A stretch of DNA of 37,241 nucleotides from Bacteroidales bacterium (GTDB taxonomy: Bacteria > Bacteroidota > Bacteroidia > Bacteroidales > UBA932), in contig JAGABI010000063.1 in NCBI GenBank assembly GCA_017614715.1, positions 1 to 37,241 on the forward strand. The letters are read 5' to 3'. A model generated the notes under the pieces. That model was given only the letters and a program-made list of their open reading frames with translations. It had not been told where the DNA came from and did not search any database. Below are positions 1 through 8,324 of this stretch, in pieces; the stretch's first letter is position 1; each line of letters begins with the position of its first letter. Both the position numbers and the translations under genes were made by a program.

Positions 1-11
1 AGAAAAAATAC

Positions 12-19
12 TAATTTTG
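12..19 (+). promoter_or_regulatory. Candidate -7 box for secDF
   Basis: TAATTTTG matches the Bacteroidetes -7 consensus TAnnTTTG and lies 46 bases before the secDF start. The matching -33 element would fall off the window, so only half of the promoter can be judged. The region is very AT-rich, so a chance match is possible. Confidence 0.4.
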
Positions 20-65
20 CAGACTATTTTGCGAAAATAATCAAAAAATAAAATAAGCAATAATT

Positions 66-3000
66 ATGCAAAGTAAAGGCGCCATTCGTTTAGTGGCAAT
101 TCTCATCGCCCTGGCCTGCGCATTCCAGCTCTCTTTCACGCTGGTAACAGCACTCCAGGAGCGCAAGGCTGCAAAGTATGCAGAGAAGGTTGTAGAGGCA
201 GAGCAACTCAAGCCCGCATTTGAACTTGTATCGGATCTTGACAAGGCTTTCTATCTCGATTCCATCAGCACAGCGGCAAACAACAAGTACATCGACTCCA
301 TATCCACCGAGAAAGTTTACCTCGGCTACACATACAAGGATGTCAAGGAGAAAGAGATCAACCTGGGTCTGGACCTCAAGGGCGGCATGAACGTAATGCT
401 GCAGCTTGACCTGGGCGAGCTGGTGCGCAACTGCGCCCGCGAAAAGACCACCGATGAATTCAACAAGGCCCTCTCGCTGGCACGTCAGCGCGCAGAGGAG
501 ACCCACACCGACTTCATCACCCTTTTCGCAGAGGCCTGGAAAGAGGTTGCCGGTGATCAGAGGCTCTCTTTTGACATTGACCTCGACAAGTTCAGCAGCG
601 ACGTTGCAAACAAGTCCAAGATTACCAACGATGAGATTATAGATCTCCTCCGCAAAGAGGCAGAGAGCGCAATCAACAACTCCTATACAGTTGTGGAGCG
701 CCGTGTAAACCAGTTTGGTGTGGCACAGCCCAACATCCAGAAAATTGCCCGCACCGGCCGCATCCTCGTGGAGCTCCCGGGCGTGAAGGAGCCTGAGCGT
801 GTACGTAAGCTCCTCCAGGGTACCGCATCGCTGGAGTTCTGGCAGACCTACACTGCAAACGAAATCATGCCCTTCCTGCAGGAGTTGAACCGCAGCGAGG
901 CAGCCAAGCTCGCAGCTGTTGAGGCTTCCGTTGAGGAGAGCGCAGCAGAGGGCGAGGCAATTGAGGCTACAGAAGCCACCCCCGAGGTGGACAGCCTGCT
1001 GAACAACCTCACCGCAACTGCAGAGCAGGGCGAGAGCGACCAGATGGAGGCTTATCGCAAGGCCAACCCGCTGTTTGGCCGCATGCAGCAGACCGGCGCC
1101 AACAACGCCTGCCTCGGTTTCATTCACTATCGTGATACCGCAGAGGTTATGCGCATGCTCCGCACAAGCAGCGTAGAGTTCCCCAACGACTTTGTTCCGG
1201 CCCTCACCTTCAAGCCCAGCTCATTCGACAAGAGCGGTCAGTACTTTGAGCTGGTTGCCCTCAAGAGCGCAGCCGGCAAGGGACCCGTCCTGGACGGTGG
1301 CGTCATTACCTCCGCCCGCGTCAACTACAGCCAGATTTCCGGCGCAGCAGAGGTTAGCATGACCATGAACAGCACCGGCAGCGCACGCTGGGAAGTTATC
1401 ACCGAGCAGAACATCGGCAAGCAGATCGCCATCGTAATGGACGGTCTGGTATATTCATATCCTAACGTGCAGAACAAGATTAGCGGCGGTAGCAGTCAGA
1501 TCACCGGTGGCTTCACCCCTGAAGAGGCAGAAGACCTTGCCACCGTGCTCAAGAGCGGTAAGCTCAGCACCCCTGCCCGCATCGTGCAGGAGCAGGTCGT
1601 AGGTCCTTCCCTGGGTAGCCAGTCCATCAAGAGCGGTATGATTTCATTCCTGCTCGCCTTCCTGTGCGTACTCATCTACATGGCCATCTTCTATCGCCGT
1701 GCAGGTATCGCAGCAGACTTTGCACTCCTGTGCAACGTGCTGTTCCTCTTCGGCGCCCTGGTATCGTTTGGCGCAGTGCTCACCCTCCCCGGTATCGCTG
1801 GTCTCGTGCTCACCATGGGTATGGCTGTGGATGCCAACGTTATCATATACGAGCGTGTAAAAGAGGAGCTGCGCAGCGGCAAATCGCTCCGCCTGGCTAT
1901 CTCAGACGGTTACAAGAACGCATACTCCGCTATCATAGACGGTCAGCTGACCACCCTCATTACCGGTATCATCCTGTTCTTCTTCGGTAGCGGCCCCGTC
2001 AAGGGTTTCGCAGCCGTGCTGGTAATCGGTATCATCACCTCCGTATTCACCTCCATCTTTATCCCGAGACTCATTTTTGAGGCAAGGCTTGCCCGCAACA
2101 AAGACATCAGCTTTGATTCTCCCGCAACCCGCAATTTCCTCAAGAATACCCATATCGACTTCATCAAGCTGCGCAAGACCACATACATCATCTCCGGTAT
2201 TCTCTGCCTGATTGCCCTGGTAAGCATTTTCACCAAAGGCTTCAGCTACGGTGTAGATTTCAGCGGCGGCCGTACCTATGTTGTCCGCTTTGACCAGCCG
2301 GTTACCGCAGAGCAGGTACGTGCAGCTACTTTCCAGGAATTTGGCGAGGCTCCCGAGGTTAAGCAGTTTGGCGGTGCATCACAGATGCGTATCACCACCA
2401 AATATAAAGTGAACGACCGCAGCCAGGAGACCGATAAAGAGATAGAGGGCAAGATTTACAACGCCCTGAAGGGATTCTTCGCAAACCAGATGAGCCAGGA
2501 AGAGTTCACCTCTACCCTTAACAACCCTAACGGTATCATATCATCCGACCGCGTGGATGCATCCATCGCGAGCGAAATGCAGCGCGACGCGATTATCGCA
2601 GTAATCCTGGCGCTCATTGCAATCTTCGCCTACATCGCCCTGAGGTTCACCAACTGGACCTGGGGTGTCGGCGGCGTGACCTCGCTGGTTCACAACGCCC
2701 TTATTATGATCGGCTTCTTCTCGCTGTTCAGCGGGATTCTGCCGTTCACCCTGGATGTTGACCAGACCTTTATCGCGGCCATATTGACCATCATCGGTTA
2801 CTCCATCAACGATAACGTGGTGATCTTTGACCGTATCCGCGAATACAAGACACTCTATCCCAAGCGTTCCCTCAAGGAGAACATCAACGACGCTGTCAAT
2901 GCGACCTTGAGCCGTACCTTGAACACCTCCATTACTACCCTGCTCGTTTTGGTGGCAATCGCAATCTTTGGCGGTGAAAGTATCCGCGGTTTCGCAGTTG

Positions 3001-3119
3001 CCCTGACACTCGGTGTGATTGTAGGTACCTATGCATCCATCTTCATCGGTACCCCCATTATGTACGACCTCAACCGCAAGCGCGAGGAGAAGGCATCCCA
3101 AAAGGTTACCAAAAAATAA
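66..3119 (+). CDS. secDF: Protein translocase subunit SecDF (fused SecD-SecF)
   Basis: Inner-membrane accessory of the Sec translocon that uses proton-motive force to pull proteins across the membrane. The 1017 residues carry SecD and SecF in one chain, the usual Bacteroidetes arrangement. One N-terminal membrane segment (residues 8-28) precedes the SecD motif LGLDLKGG near 100-107. The periplasmic P1 domain has an Ala/Glu-rich low-complexity insert at about 280-340. The first six-helix bundle contains GMAVDANVIIYER near 590. SecF begins around residue 700, with GVDFSGGRTYVV near 735 and IGYSINDNVVIFDR near 915. The C-terminal tail is basic. The gene stands alone, with its own terminator immediately downstream. 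Family assignment is firm; the acidic insert is probably a lineage feature. Confidence 0.97.
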   Translation: MQSKGAIRLVAILIALACAFQLSFTLVTALQERKAAKYAEKVVEAEQLKPAFELVSDLDKAFYLDSISTAANNKYIDSISTEKVYLGYTYKDVKEKEINLGLDLKGGMNVMLQLDLGELVRNCAREKTTDEFNKALSLARQRAEETHTDFITLFAEAWKEVAGDQRLSFDIDLDKFSSDVANKSKITNDEIIDLLRKEAESAINNSYTVVERRVNQFGVAQPNIQKIARTGRILVELPGVKEPERVRKLLQGTASLEFWQTYTANEIMPFLQELNRSEAAKLAAVEASVEESAAEGEAIEATEATPEVDSLLNNLTATAEQGESDQMEAYRKANPLFGRMQQTGANNACLGFIHYRDTAEVMRMLRTSSVEFPNDFVPALTFKPSSFDKSGQYFELVALKSAAGKGPVLDGGVITSARVNYSQISGAAEVSMTMNSTGSARWEVITEQNIGKQIAIVMDGLVYSYPNVQNKISGGSSQITGGFTPEEAEDLATVLKSGKLSTPARIVQEQVVGPSLGSQSIKSGMISFLLAFLCVLIYMAIFYRRAGIAADFALLCNVLFLFGALVSFGAVLTLPGIAGLVLTMGMAVDANVIIYERVKEELRSGKSLRLAISDGYKNAYSAIIDGQLTTLITGIILFFFGSGPVKGFAAVLVIGIITSVFTSIFIPRLIFEARLARNKDISFDSPATRNFLKNTHIDFIKLRKTTYIISGILCLIALVSIFTKGFSYGVDFSGGRTYVVRFDQPVTAEQVRAATFQEFGEAPEVKQFGGASQMRITTKYKVNDRSQETDKEIEGKIYNALKGFFANQMSQEEFTSTLNNPNGIISSDRVDASIASEMQRDAIIAVILALIAIFAYIALRFTNWTWGVGGVTSLVHNALIMIGFFSLFSGILPFTLDVDQTFIAAILTIIGYSINDNVVIFDRIREYKTLYPKRSLKENINDAVNATLSRTLNTSITTLLVLVAIAIFGGESIRGFAVALTLGVIVGTYASIFIGTPIMYDLNRKREEKASQKVTKK

Positions 3120-3141
3120 GGGAAAATCACCTTGTCAAAAG

Positions 3142-3169
3142 AGGCTGGCCATTGCGGTCAGCCTTTTTT
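3142..3169 (+). terminator. Rho-independent terminator of secDF
   Basis: A 9-bp stem (AGGCTGGCC with GGTCAGCCT, one G-T wobble) around loop ATTGC, followed by six T, starts 23 bases after the secDF stop codon. Confidence 0.9.
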
Positions 3170-3170
3170 G

Positions 3171-3201
3171 TTGCTAATTGGCAGATAAATACATAAATTT
3201 G
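3171..3201 (+). promoter_or_regulatory. Bacteroidetes-type promoter for the peptide/lipoprotein unit
   Basis: TTG at 3171-3173 and TAAATTTG at 3194-3201 are separated by 20 bases, a full match to the Bacteroidetes -33/-7 layout. It lies directly behind the secDF terminator, so the downstream unit is transcribed separately, with a leader of about 40 bases before the ATG at 3246. Confidence 0.7.
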
Positions 3202-3245
3202 TAAAAAATGGCTTATGCATATATGGAAATTAATAATAAAGCTTT

Positions 3246-3374
3246 ATGAAAAAATTGACGAAAAATGTTTACGACGCACCTGTAAGCGAAGTAATAACTG
3301 TACGTATCCGGCATAGAATCTGCCAGACCTCCGGCGAGAACGAGCAGGTAACCGAGACAGAAGGTGAATGGTAG
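3246..3374 (+). CDS. 42-residue peptide upstream of surface lipoprotein
   Basis: A short reading frame, ATG to TAG, giving a 42-residue peptide that begins MKKLTKNVYDAPVSEV and ends NEQVTETEGEW. It has no signal peptide or membrane segment: the N-terminal part is basic, the middle holds a single Cys, and the C-terminal tail is acidic and ends in Trp. A strong promoter 45 bases upstream serves it, and the next start codon is 24 bases after its stop, so it is the first gene of the lipoprotein transcript. Short peptides of this style (MKK start, APxxxV segment, acidic tail with Trp) often precede surface lipoprotein genes in Bacteroidales, from memory; no function is known to me. It could be a leader peptide that tunes translation of the downstream gene, or a small protein in its own right. 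Confidence 0.65.
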   Translation: MKKLTKNVYDAPVSEVITVRIRHRICQTSGENEQVTETEGEW

Positions 3375-3398
3375 AACAATGATAATAACAGTCTTACC

Positions 3399-6300
3399 AT
3401 GAAAAGAAGTTTAGTATTAAGCCTGTTGGCTTTATTGGCAGTATGCGGCTGCCAGGTTAAAGAAGAGGGCGAATTTGCCCCCGAGGGCAAAAGTTTCACG
3501 GCCACAATGGAGGCCACTGTCGGCGATGCAACCGACATAGGCACCAAGACATCGCTGGATAATCTCAATGTGCTCTGGACGCTTGGGGACCAGGTGAGCA
3601 TCTTTGTGGGGAGCACCGTCAACGAGCACTATCAGGTGACCGATGCGTCGGACGGTAAGACGGCTGCGGCGCTGTTCAGAGTTGAGAATCCTGAATCCGT
3701 TCCCTCAGAAGCGATTAGCAACAACGTGGCGTTCTATCCGTATGAGGCAACGGCAGGAATCGTACAAAACGGGAGCTCTTATGTCATCAGCGACATAGTT
3801 TTCCCCTATACGCAGTATTTCGCGCAGGCGAGCTTCGGCAACGGAGCGTTCCCGATGGTGGCTGTTACAAGTTCAACAGGAGATTATAGCCTCAAGTTCA
3901 AGAATGTACTCGGCGGGTTGAAGCTGCGGCTGAAAGGAACGGCGGAGATAACATCCGTCAGCATCACGGGCAACAACGGCGAGATACTCTGCGGTTCGGC
4001 AGAGGTTACGGCGTCTGCCGACAATGCACCTTCTGTAGAGATGACAGATGCCGATGGTACGAGGGCGACGCTGATTTGCCAGGAGTATGTGCAGCTGAGC
4101 GAGACTGAGGCGACGGCATTCATCATAGCTTTGCCTCCGATGACGATGACGGGCGGCTTCACAGTGGTGGTTTGTGACTCGCAGGGCGCCTCGATGGAGA
4201 TACAGACCACCAGGAGCCAGACCATCACCAGGTCTAACATCCTCTCGATGCCTGAGGTGACTTATGTCGGCACCGCGCCTTATGTTCCGCCGGTTCCCGA
4301 GGCCGTTGATCTGGGCCTGCCGTCAGGTATAAAGTGGGCAAGCTTCAACCTCGGTGCGGCCGCACCTGAGGAGTACGGTGATTACTATGCGTGGGGCGAG
4401 ACAGAGCCGTATTATGAGAGTCAGGATCCCCTTGTGTGGAAGTCGGGCAAGGCGGCAGGATACAATTGGCAATCATACAGATTTGGCACTTCCACCAACC
4501 TTACCAAGTACAATATCGACAGCAATCATGGTTCTGTCATAGATAATAAAACCAGATTGGAGCTGTCAGACGATGCCGCAAATGCTTCATGGGGTGGCGC
4601 CTGGCGTATGCCTACATACGATGAGTGGTTGGAGCTGATTGCGACAAAGGAGAATACGTCAAGTTATCAGTGGGAATTGAAGACCATCAACGGCCATGAC
4701 GGCTGGGAGGTGAAATGCCTTGCAAACGGCAACAGCATCTTCCTTCCCGTTACAGGCATACGGAGTGATGACCGTCTCGGGAATGGTTGCGACTACTGGT
4801 CATCTTCACTTGTTACAGGAGGCTTTGACGGCCTTTTGGCAGCAGACCCCTCGAGCGCATGGACAGCATGGATTGATCAGGACATGTGCGGTTACTGGCC
4901 AATGTACCGTATGTTCGGATGCCCGGTCCGTCCCGTCACGGATGAGGATGTACTGGTATCTGTAACAGGCATATCTCTGGACAAGTCATCGATGGCTTTG
5001 GACGTTGAAGAGGAGTCGACTGTTACCGCAACCGTTTCCCCTTCCAACGCAACTAAAAAGGATGTAATCTGGTCGTCATCAGACAGGTCAGTCGCCACAG
5101 TTTCCTGGGAAGGCGTTGTCACGGCTGTGACTGCCGGCCACGCCACCATCACCGCCACCACCTACGACGGCGGCTTTACTGCAACCTGCGCAGTGACTGT
5201 TCAAGCGATCCCCGAGGCCGTTGACCTGGGTTTGCCATCCGGTATTAAATGGGCCTCCTACAACCTTGGTGCAAATGCACCTGAAGACTTTGGAGATTTC
5301 TTTGCCTGGGGTGAAGAAGAGCCGTATTACAGCAGCAAGGACCTGTCGGCCTGGAAAGACGGTAAGACACAGGGTTATAAATGGACATCATACACGTGGT
5401 GCAACGGTTCTTCTTCAACCCTCACCAGATATAACACCGATAGTGCAAAGGGTACAGTAGACAACAAAACCGTTCTTGCCCCGGACGATGATGCTGCTTA
5501 TGCAGAACTGGGAGGTAATTGGCGGATGCCCACAGAGGCGGAGTGGTCGGAGTTGATGGCAAATTGTACATGGACATGGACCGAGCAGGGCGGAGTTAGT
5601 GGAAGACTTGTTACCAGCAACACCAATGGCAACAGCATCTTCCTTCCCGCCGCAGGCTATCTGGAAAACAAGCTCCAGTATTTTGCCGGTTCCAGCGCCG
5701 GCTACTGGTCTTCTTCCCTCAATTCAGCCAGCCCTGACCGCGCAAGGTACATGGACTTTGCCAGCAATAGCCGCAGCATTACAAATGCTAACCGTTACTG
5801 GGGGTTGTCAATCCGTCCCGTATCAGATGAAGGGGTTCGCGTCAGTGTAACAAGGGTTTCCCTCAACAGGAGCAGCTTAAGCCTTTTAGCAGGAAACACC
5901 GCGTCCTTAACGGCAACAGTAGCACCGGCAAATGCAACTCAGCCGGCAGTTATCTGGTCGTCCAGCAATACGGCTGTCGCCACCGTTAACTATAATGGTG
6001 TAGTGACCGCAGTAAGCGTAGGTACCGCCATCATCACTGCAACCACATACGACGGCGGTCGCAGCGAGACCTGCGGGGTTTGTGTTTCGGCCCCTGAGGC
6101 AGTTGACCTCGGTTTGACCTCGGGTCTGAAGTGGTCCTCCTGCAACATAGATGCATCCGCCCCGGAGGATTATGGTAATTACTTTGGATGGGGCGAGGTG
6201 GAACCGGCTTACAACAGCAAGTTAGATATGTTGAACCATGTTGGAGGCTTCGGTTGGAATGAGTACCAGTGGTGCGACGGTTCGAACCGCGAGCTCACCA

Positions 6301-6701
6301 AGTATTGTACAAATAAATCTTACGGTACAGTAGATAATAAGACTGTCCTTGATCCTGAAGATGACGCAGCCCGTGTAAACTGGGGGGGGGCATGGAGAAT
6401 GCCCACCTGGTCAGATTGGTACGAACTTTTAGCGCAATGTGAGTGGACCAGGACTACGCAGAATGGAATAGATGGATTTCTGGTAACAGGTAGTAATAAC
6501 AACAGCATATTCCTGCCTTCTGCTGGCGTTATAGCCAGTTACTACCTCGACTATGCCGGCACCTGCGGCTACTACTGGACTACTGCTTTGTCTAGTGAAA
6601 CCCCGACCTCCGCGAGTATCTTTTTCTTCAATACGCAGGATTATTTTCGCAATGATATACCACGTGCTTACGGGGGCTCAATTCGTCCCGTCACGGAATA
6701 A
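3399..6701 (+). CDS. Large modular lipoprotein: fimbrillin-like head, three FISUMP domains, two Ig-like (Big_2) domains
   Basis: Predicted surface lipoprotein of 1100 residues, function unknown. The signal peptide ends in lipobox VCGC with Cys18 as the lipidated residue. Residues about 30-290 resemble fimbrillin/Mfa-like domains (TKTSL...LWTLGDQVSIF). Then come FISUMP-type domains (Fibrobacter succinogenes major paralogous family) starting at residues 300, 605 and 899, each opening with PEAVDLGL and holding WRMPT and NSIFLP motifs. Two Big_2-type Ig-like domains (about 515-602 and 810-895, with TATV...NAT...VIWSSS...VATV) separate them. The protein ends on the third FISUMP copy (RPVTE). The layout suggests adhesion or glycan binding on a stalk, which is inference. 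A run of nine G sits inside the third module. The gene is coupled to the 42-residue peptide gene and ends in a strong terminator. Confidence 0.85.
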   Translation: MKRSLVLSLLALLAVCGCQVKEEGEFAPEGKSFTATMEATVGDATDIGTKTSLDNLNVLWTLGDQVSIFVGSTVNEHYQVTDASDGKTAAALFRVENPESVPSEAISNNVAFYPYEATAGIVQNGSSYVISDIVFPYTQYFAQASFGNGAFPMVAVTSSTGDYSLKFKNVLGGLKLRLKGTAEITSVSITGNNGEILCGSAEVTASADNAPSVEMTDADGTRATLICQEYVQLSETEATAFIIALPPMTMTGGFTVVVCDSQGASMEIQTTRSQTITRSNILSMPEVTYVGTAPYVPPVPEAVDLGLPSGIKWASFNLGAAAPEEYGDYYAWGETEPYYESQDPLVWKSGKAAGYNWQSYRFGTSTNLTKYNIDSNHGSVIDNKTRLELSDDAANASWGGAWRMPTYDEWLELIATKENTSSYQWELKTINGHDGWEVKCLANGNSIFLPVTGIRSDDRLGNGCDYWSSSLVTGGFDGLLAADPSSAWTAWIDQDMCGYWPMYRMFGCPVRPVTDEDVLVSVTGISLDKSSMALDVEEESTVTATVSPSNATKKDVIWSSSDRSVATVSWEGVVTAVTAGHATITATTYDGGFTATCAVTVQAIPEAVDLGLPSGIKWASYNLGANAPEDFGDFFAWGEEEPYYSSKDLSAWKDGKTQGYKWTSYTWCNGSSSTLTRYNTDSAKGTVDNKTVLAPDDDAAYAELGGNWRMPTEAEWSELMANCTWTWTEQGGVSGRLVTSNTNGNSIFLPAAGYLENKLQYFAGSSAGYWSSSLNSASPDRARYMDFASNSRSITNANRYWGLSIRPVSDEGVRVSVTRVSLNRSSLSLLAGNTASLTATVAPANATQPAVIWSSSNTAVATVNYNGVVTAVSVGTAIITATTYDGGRSETCGVCVSAPEAVDLGLTSGLKWSSCNIDASAPEDYGNYFGWGEVEPAYNSKLDMLNHVGGFGWNEYQWCDGSNRELTKYCTNKSYGTVDNKTVLDPEDDAARVNWGGAWRMPTWSDWYELLAQCEWTRTTQNGIDGFLVTGSNNNSIFLPSAGVIASYYLDYAGTCGYYWTTALSSETPTSASIFFFNTQDYFRNDIPRAYGGSIRPVTE
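4296..6698 (+). repeat. Internal tandem repeat: FISUMP / Ig-like modules
   Basis: Three copies of a roughly 200-codon FISUMP module start at 4296, 5211 and 6093, and the first two are each followed by an approximately 85-codon Big_2 module. The copies are clearly homologous at protein level but have diverged at DNA level, so this is an old intragenic duplication. The short conserved segments could still recombine and change copy number. Confidence 0.85.
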
Positions 6702-6723
6702 AGTCTTAATAACGATAAAAGAT

Positions 6724-6757
6724 GGGCAAGGTCTAAAGCAGACCTTGCTCATTTTTT
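6724..6757 (+). terminator. Rho-independent terminator after the lipoprotein gene
   Basis: An 11-bp stem (GGGCAAGGTCT with AGACCTTGCTC) around a five-base loop, followed by ATTTTTT, lies 22 bases after the lipoprotein stop codon. Confidence 0.9.
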
Positions 6758-6782
6758 ATATGGGCAGCGCCCCAGTATAGCA

Positions 6783-6872
6783 ATCGCCATCAGGCGATAG
6801 CGGAGCGCGTGCGGGTAGGGTTGCAGAATAGCCAGCGCGGAGCGGTGGGGGTCACAGGGGGCGTAGCCCCCT
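6783..6872. other. Intergenic stretch with two short perfect hairpins
   Basis: Between the lipoprotein terminator and yidD lie two palindromes: ATCGCC/GGCGAT with a four-base loop (6783-6798), and AGGGGGC/GCCCCCT with loop GTA (6856-6872). Neither is followed by a clear T-run on either strand. The second, 5 bases beyond the yidD stop, could slow RNA polymerase or protect the 3' end of the leftward operon. They may also be members of a dispersed intergenic repeat family; one window cannot show this. Confidence 0.4.
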
Positions 6873-6877
6873 TAACC

Positions 6878-7120
6878 TTATGGAACGGGGTCGTAGCCGG
6901 AGCCGCCCCAGGGATGGCAACGGAGGATGCGCTTGAGGCCGAGCCAGCCCCCTTTGAGGATGCCGTATTTCTCTATGGCTTCGTAGGCGTAAGTGCTGCA
7001 TGTGGGGGTAAAGCGGCAATTGCGCCCCATATATGGGGAAAGGAATGCCTTGTAGAATTTGATGAGCATCAGTGCTGGCCAGCAGGTGATGCGCCGCACC
7101 GCTTTGTGGAACGGTGTCAT
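6878..7120 (-). CDS. yidD: Membrane protein insertion efficiency factor YidD
   Basis: Small membrane-associated protein of 80 residues that assists YidC-dependent insertion of inner-membrane proteins. The family signature is complete: [20 protein letters not shown], then [12 protein letters not shown] and [24 protein letters not shown], with conserved Cys residues and an amphipathic N-terminus. The start overlaps the end of rnpA by four bases (ATGA), so the two are translationally coupled. This is the last gene of the leftward five-gene operon. Confidence 0.95.
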   Translation of the reverse strand: MTPFHKAVRRITCWPALMLIKFYKAFLSPYMGRNCRFTPTCSTYAYEAIEKYGILKGGWLGLKRILRCHPWGGSGYDPVP

Positions 7121-7533
7121 GGCCGTGGTTCTGTTTTGGCGGGTTTCCCGGGTTCGGCGGTAATCTCACGGCCCTTGGCTTGAACCTCCCTGCTCTTAGC
7201 GAGAATATCCTTCACGGCGGCCTCAATCACCTCATAGGTGCAAACATCCTTGCCGATATAAACCAGCAGGAAATCGGCGCATAATCCGCCAAGAACTGCC
7301 TCCTGATTGAGCCGTACCGCCTCACGCATGCGCCGCTTGAGAAGGTTGCGCTTGACAGCCCTCTTGAACAGCTTCTTAGGCACGCTAAACACATATCGGG
7401 GATAGCCGATATCACCCGTAGGCAGGCAATATGCCTTTATCGGGTGCTTGAACAGCACTTTGCCGCCAGAGGCGAGAGCCGTGACAGCTTCCCGCTGCGC
7501 CAGGTGTTGCTTTTTGGGAAAGGCAAAAGTCAT
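7117..7533 (-). CDS. rnpA: Ribonuclease P protein component
   Basis: Protein subunit of RNase P, which removes 5' leaders from tRNA precursors. The 138-residue product opens with FPKKQHL, typical of the family, and carries the RNA-binding signature [16 protein letters not shown] at about residues 56-71 and the following [10 protein letters not shown] strand. The last 20 or so residues are a Lys/Pro-rich tail of the kind that varies between species. It overlaps yidD by four bases and follows hemD by 41 bases. In many bacteria rnpA sits beside rpmH; here its partners are hemD and yidD, as in other Bacteroidales. Confidence 0.95.
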   Translation of the reverse strand: MTFAFPKKQHLAQREAVTALASGGKVLFKHPIKAYCLPTGDIGYPRYVFSVPKKLFKRAVKRNLLKRRMREAVRLNQEAVLGGLCADFLLVYIGKDVCTYEVIEAAVKDILAKSREVQAKGREITAEPGKPAKTEPRP

Positions 7534-7574
7534 GGGCGGGTTGCTTGCAGGAAAATAAGTAAACGGTGCGGCCT

Positions 7575-8324
7575 CTACGACAGCTTGCTGCAGTAGAGAT
7601 TGAGTGCCTGCGCAATAGAAGGAGCCTCCGGTGTGGGGGCGGTGATTTCAATCTTGAGCCCGGCCTCTTCTGCCGCCTTTGCGGTATTTACGCCAAAGGT
7701 TGCGAGCACCAGGTCGTTCTGCTTGAAATCGGGATAGTTCTCCAGCAGCGAGCGTACGTCGCACGGACTGTAGAACACCAGTGCGCTGTAGCTTGCCAGG
7801 TCAAGATGTTTGATATCGCTCACAACGGTGTTCATGAACACCGCGCTGCCATATTTGAAGCCAGCCTTGTCAAACGCCTTTGCCAGATCGGCACGCAGGC
7901 TGTCGGTGCAGGCTATGAGGAATTTTTCGTTCTTATGCTTGTTGCCGATGGCATCCACGATAGAGAGCGGCTTGCCGTCGCCAAAGAATATTTTGCGCTT
8001 GCGGTACACTATATACTTCTGCAGGTAGAGGGCAATCTGCTGGTTCTGGCAGAAATATTTCATATCCTCAGGAACGTTTACGCGCATCTCTTCGCAGATG
8101 TGGAAGAATGCATCAATCACGCTGCGGGATGTGAAGACGATGGCGGTGTGGTCCAGGATATTTACGCGCTGGGCACGGAAATCGCGGGCAGAGACCGGCT
8201 TCACCGTAAAAAACGGGCAGAAGTCAAACGAGAGCATGTACTTGGTTTCTAGCTCTGTGTAAGGTGAACTGTTCTTGGGTGCGGGCTGGGCAATCAGAAT
8301 TTTCTTTCCTCTTAAATCTATCAT
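7575..8324 (-). CDS. hemD: Uroporphyrinogen-III synthase-like protein HemD
   Basis: Predicted enzyme that closes and isomerises hydroxymethylbilane to uroporphyrinogen III in tetrapyrrole synthesis. The start at 8324 gives 249 residues beginning MIDLRGKKILIAQP; an upstream in-frame ATG at 8393 would add 23 residues inside the preceding gene and is less likely, because the 8324 ATG overlaps the upstream stop in a classic ATGA. Features are the two-lobed pattern of the family: AIVFTSRSVIDAFF near residue 62, then ALVFYSPCDVRSLLENYP and LATFGVNTAKAAEEAGLKIEITAPTP near the end. HemD sequences are poorly conserved, so the assignment rests on these patterns and the DUF4271 neighbour. No other haem genes are in the window. 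Confidence 0.85.
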   Translation of the reverse strand: MIDLRGKKILIAQPAPKNSSPYTELETKYMLSFDFCPFFTVKPVSARDFRAQRVNILDHTAIVFTSRSVIDAFFHICEEMRVNVPEDMKYFCQNQQIALYLQKYIVYRKRKIFFGDGKPLSIVDAIGNKHKNEKFLIACTDSLRADLAKAFDKAGFKYGSAVFMNTVVSDIKHLDLASYSALVFYSPCDVRSLLENYPDFKQNDLVLATFGVNTAKAAEEAGLKIEITAPTPEAPSIAQALNLYCSKLS

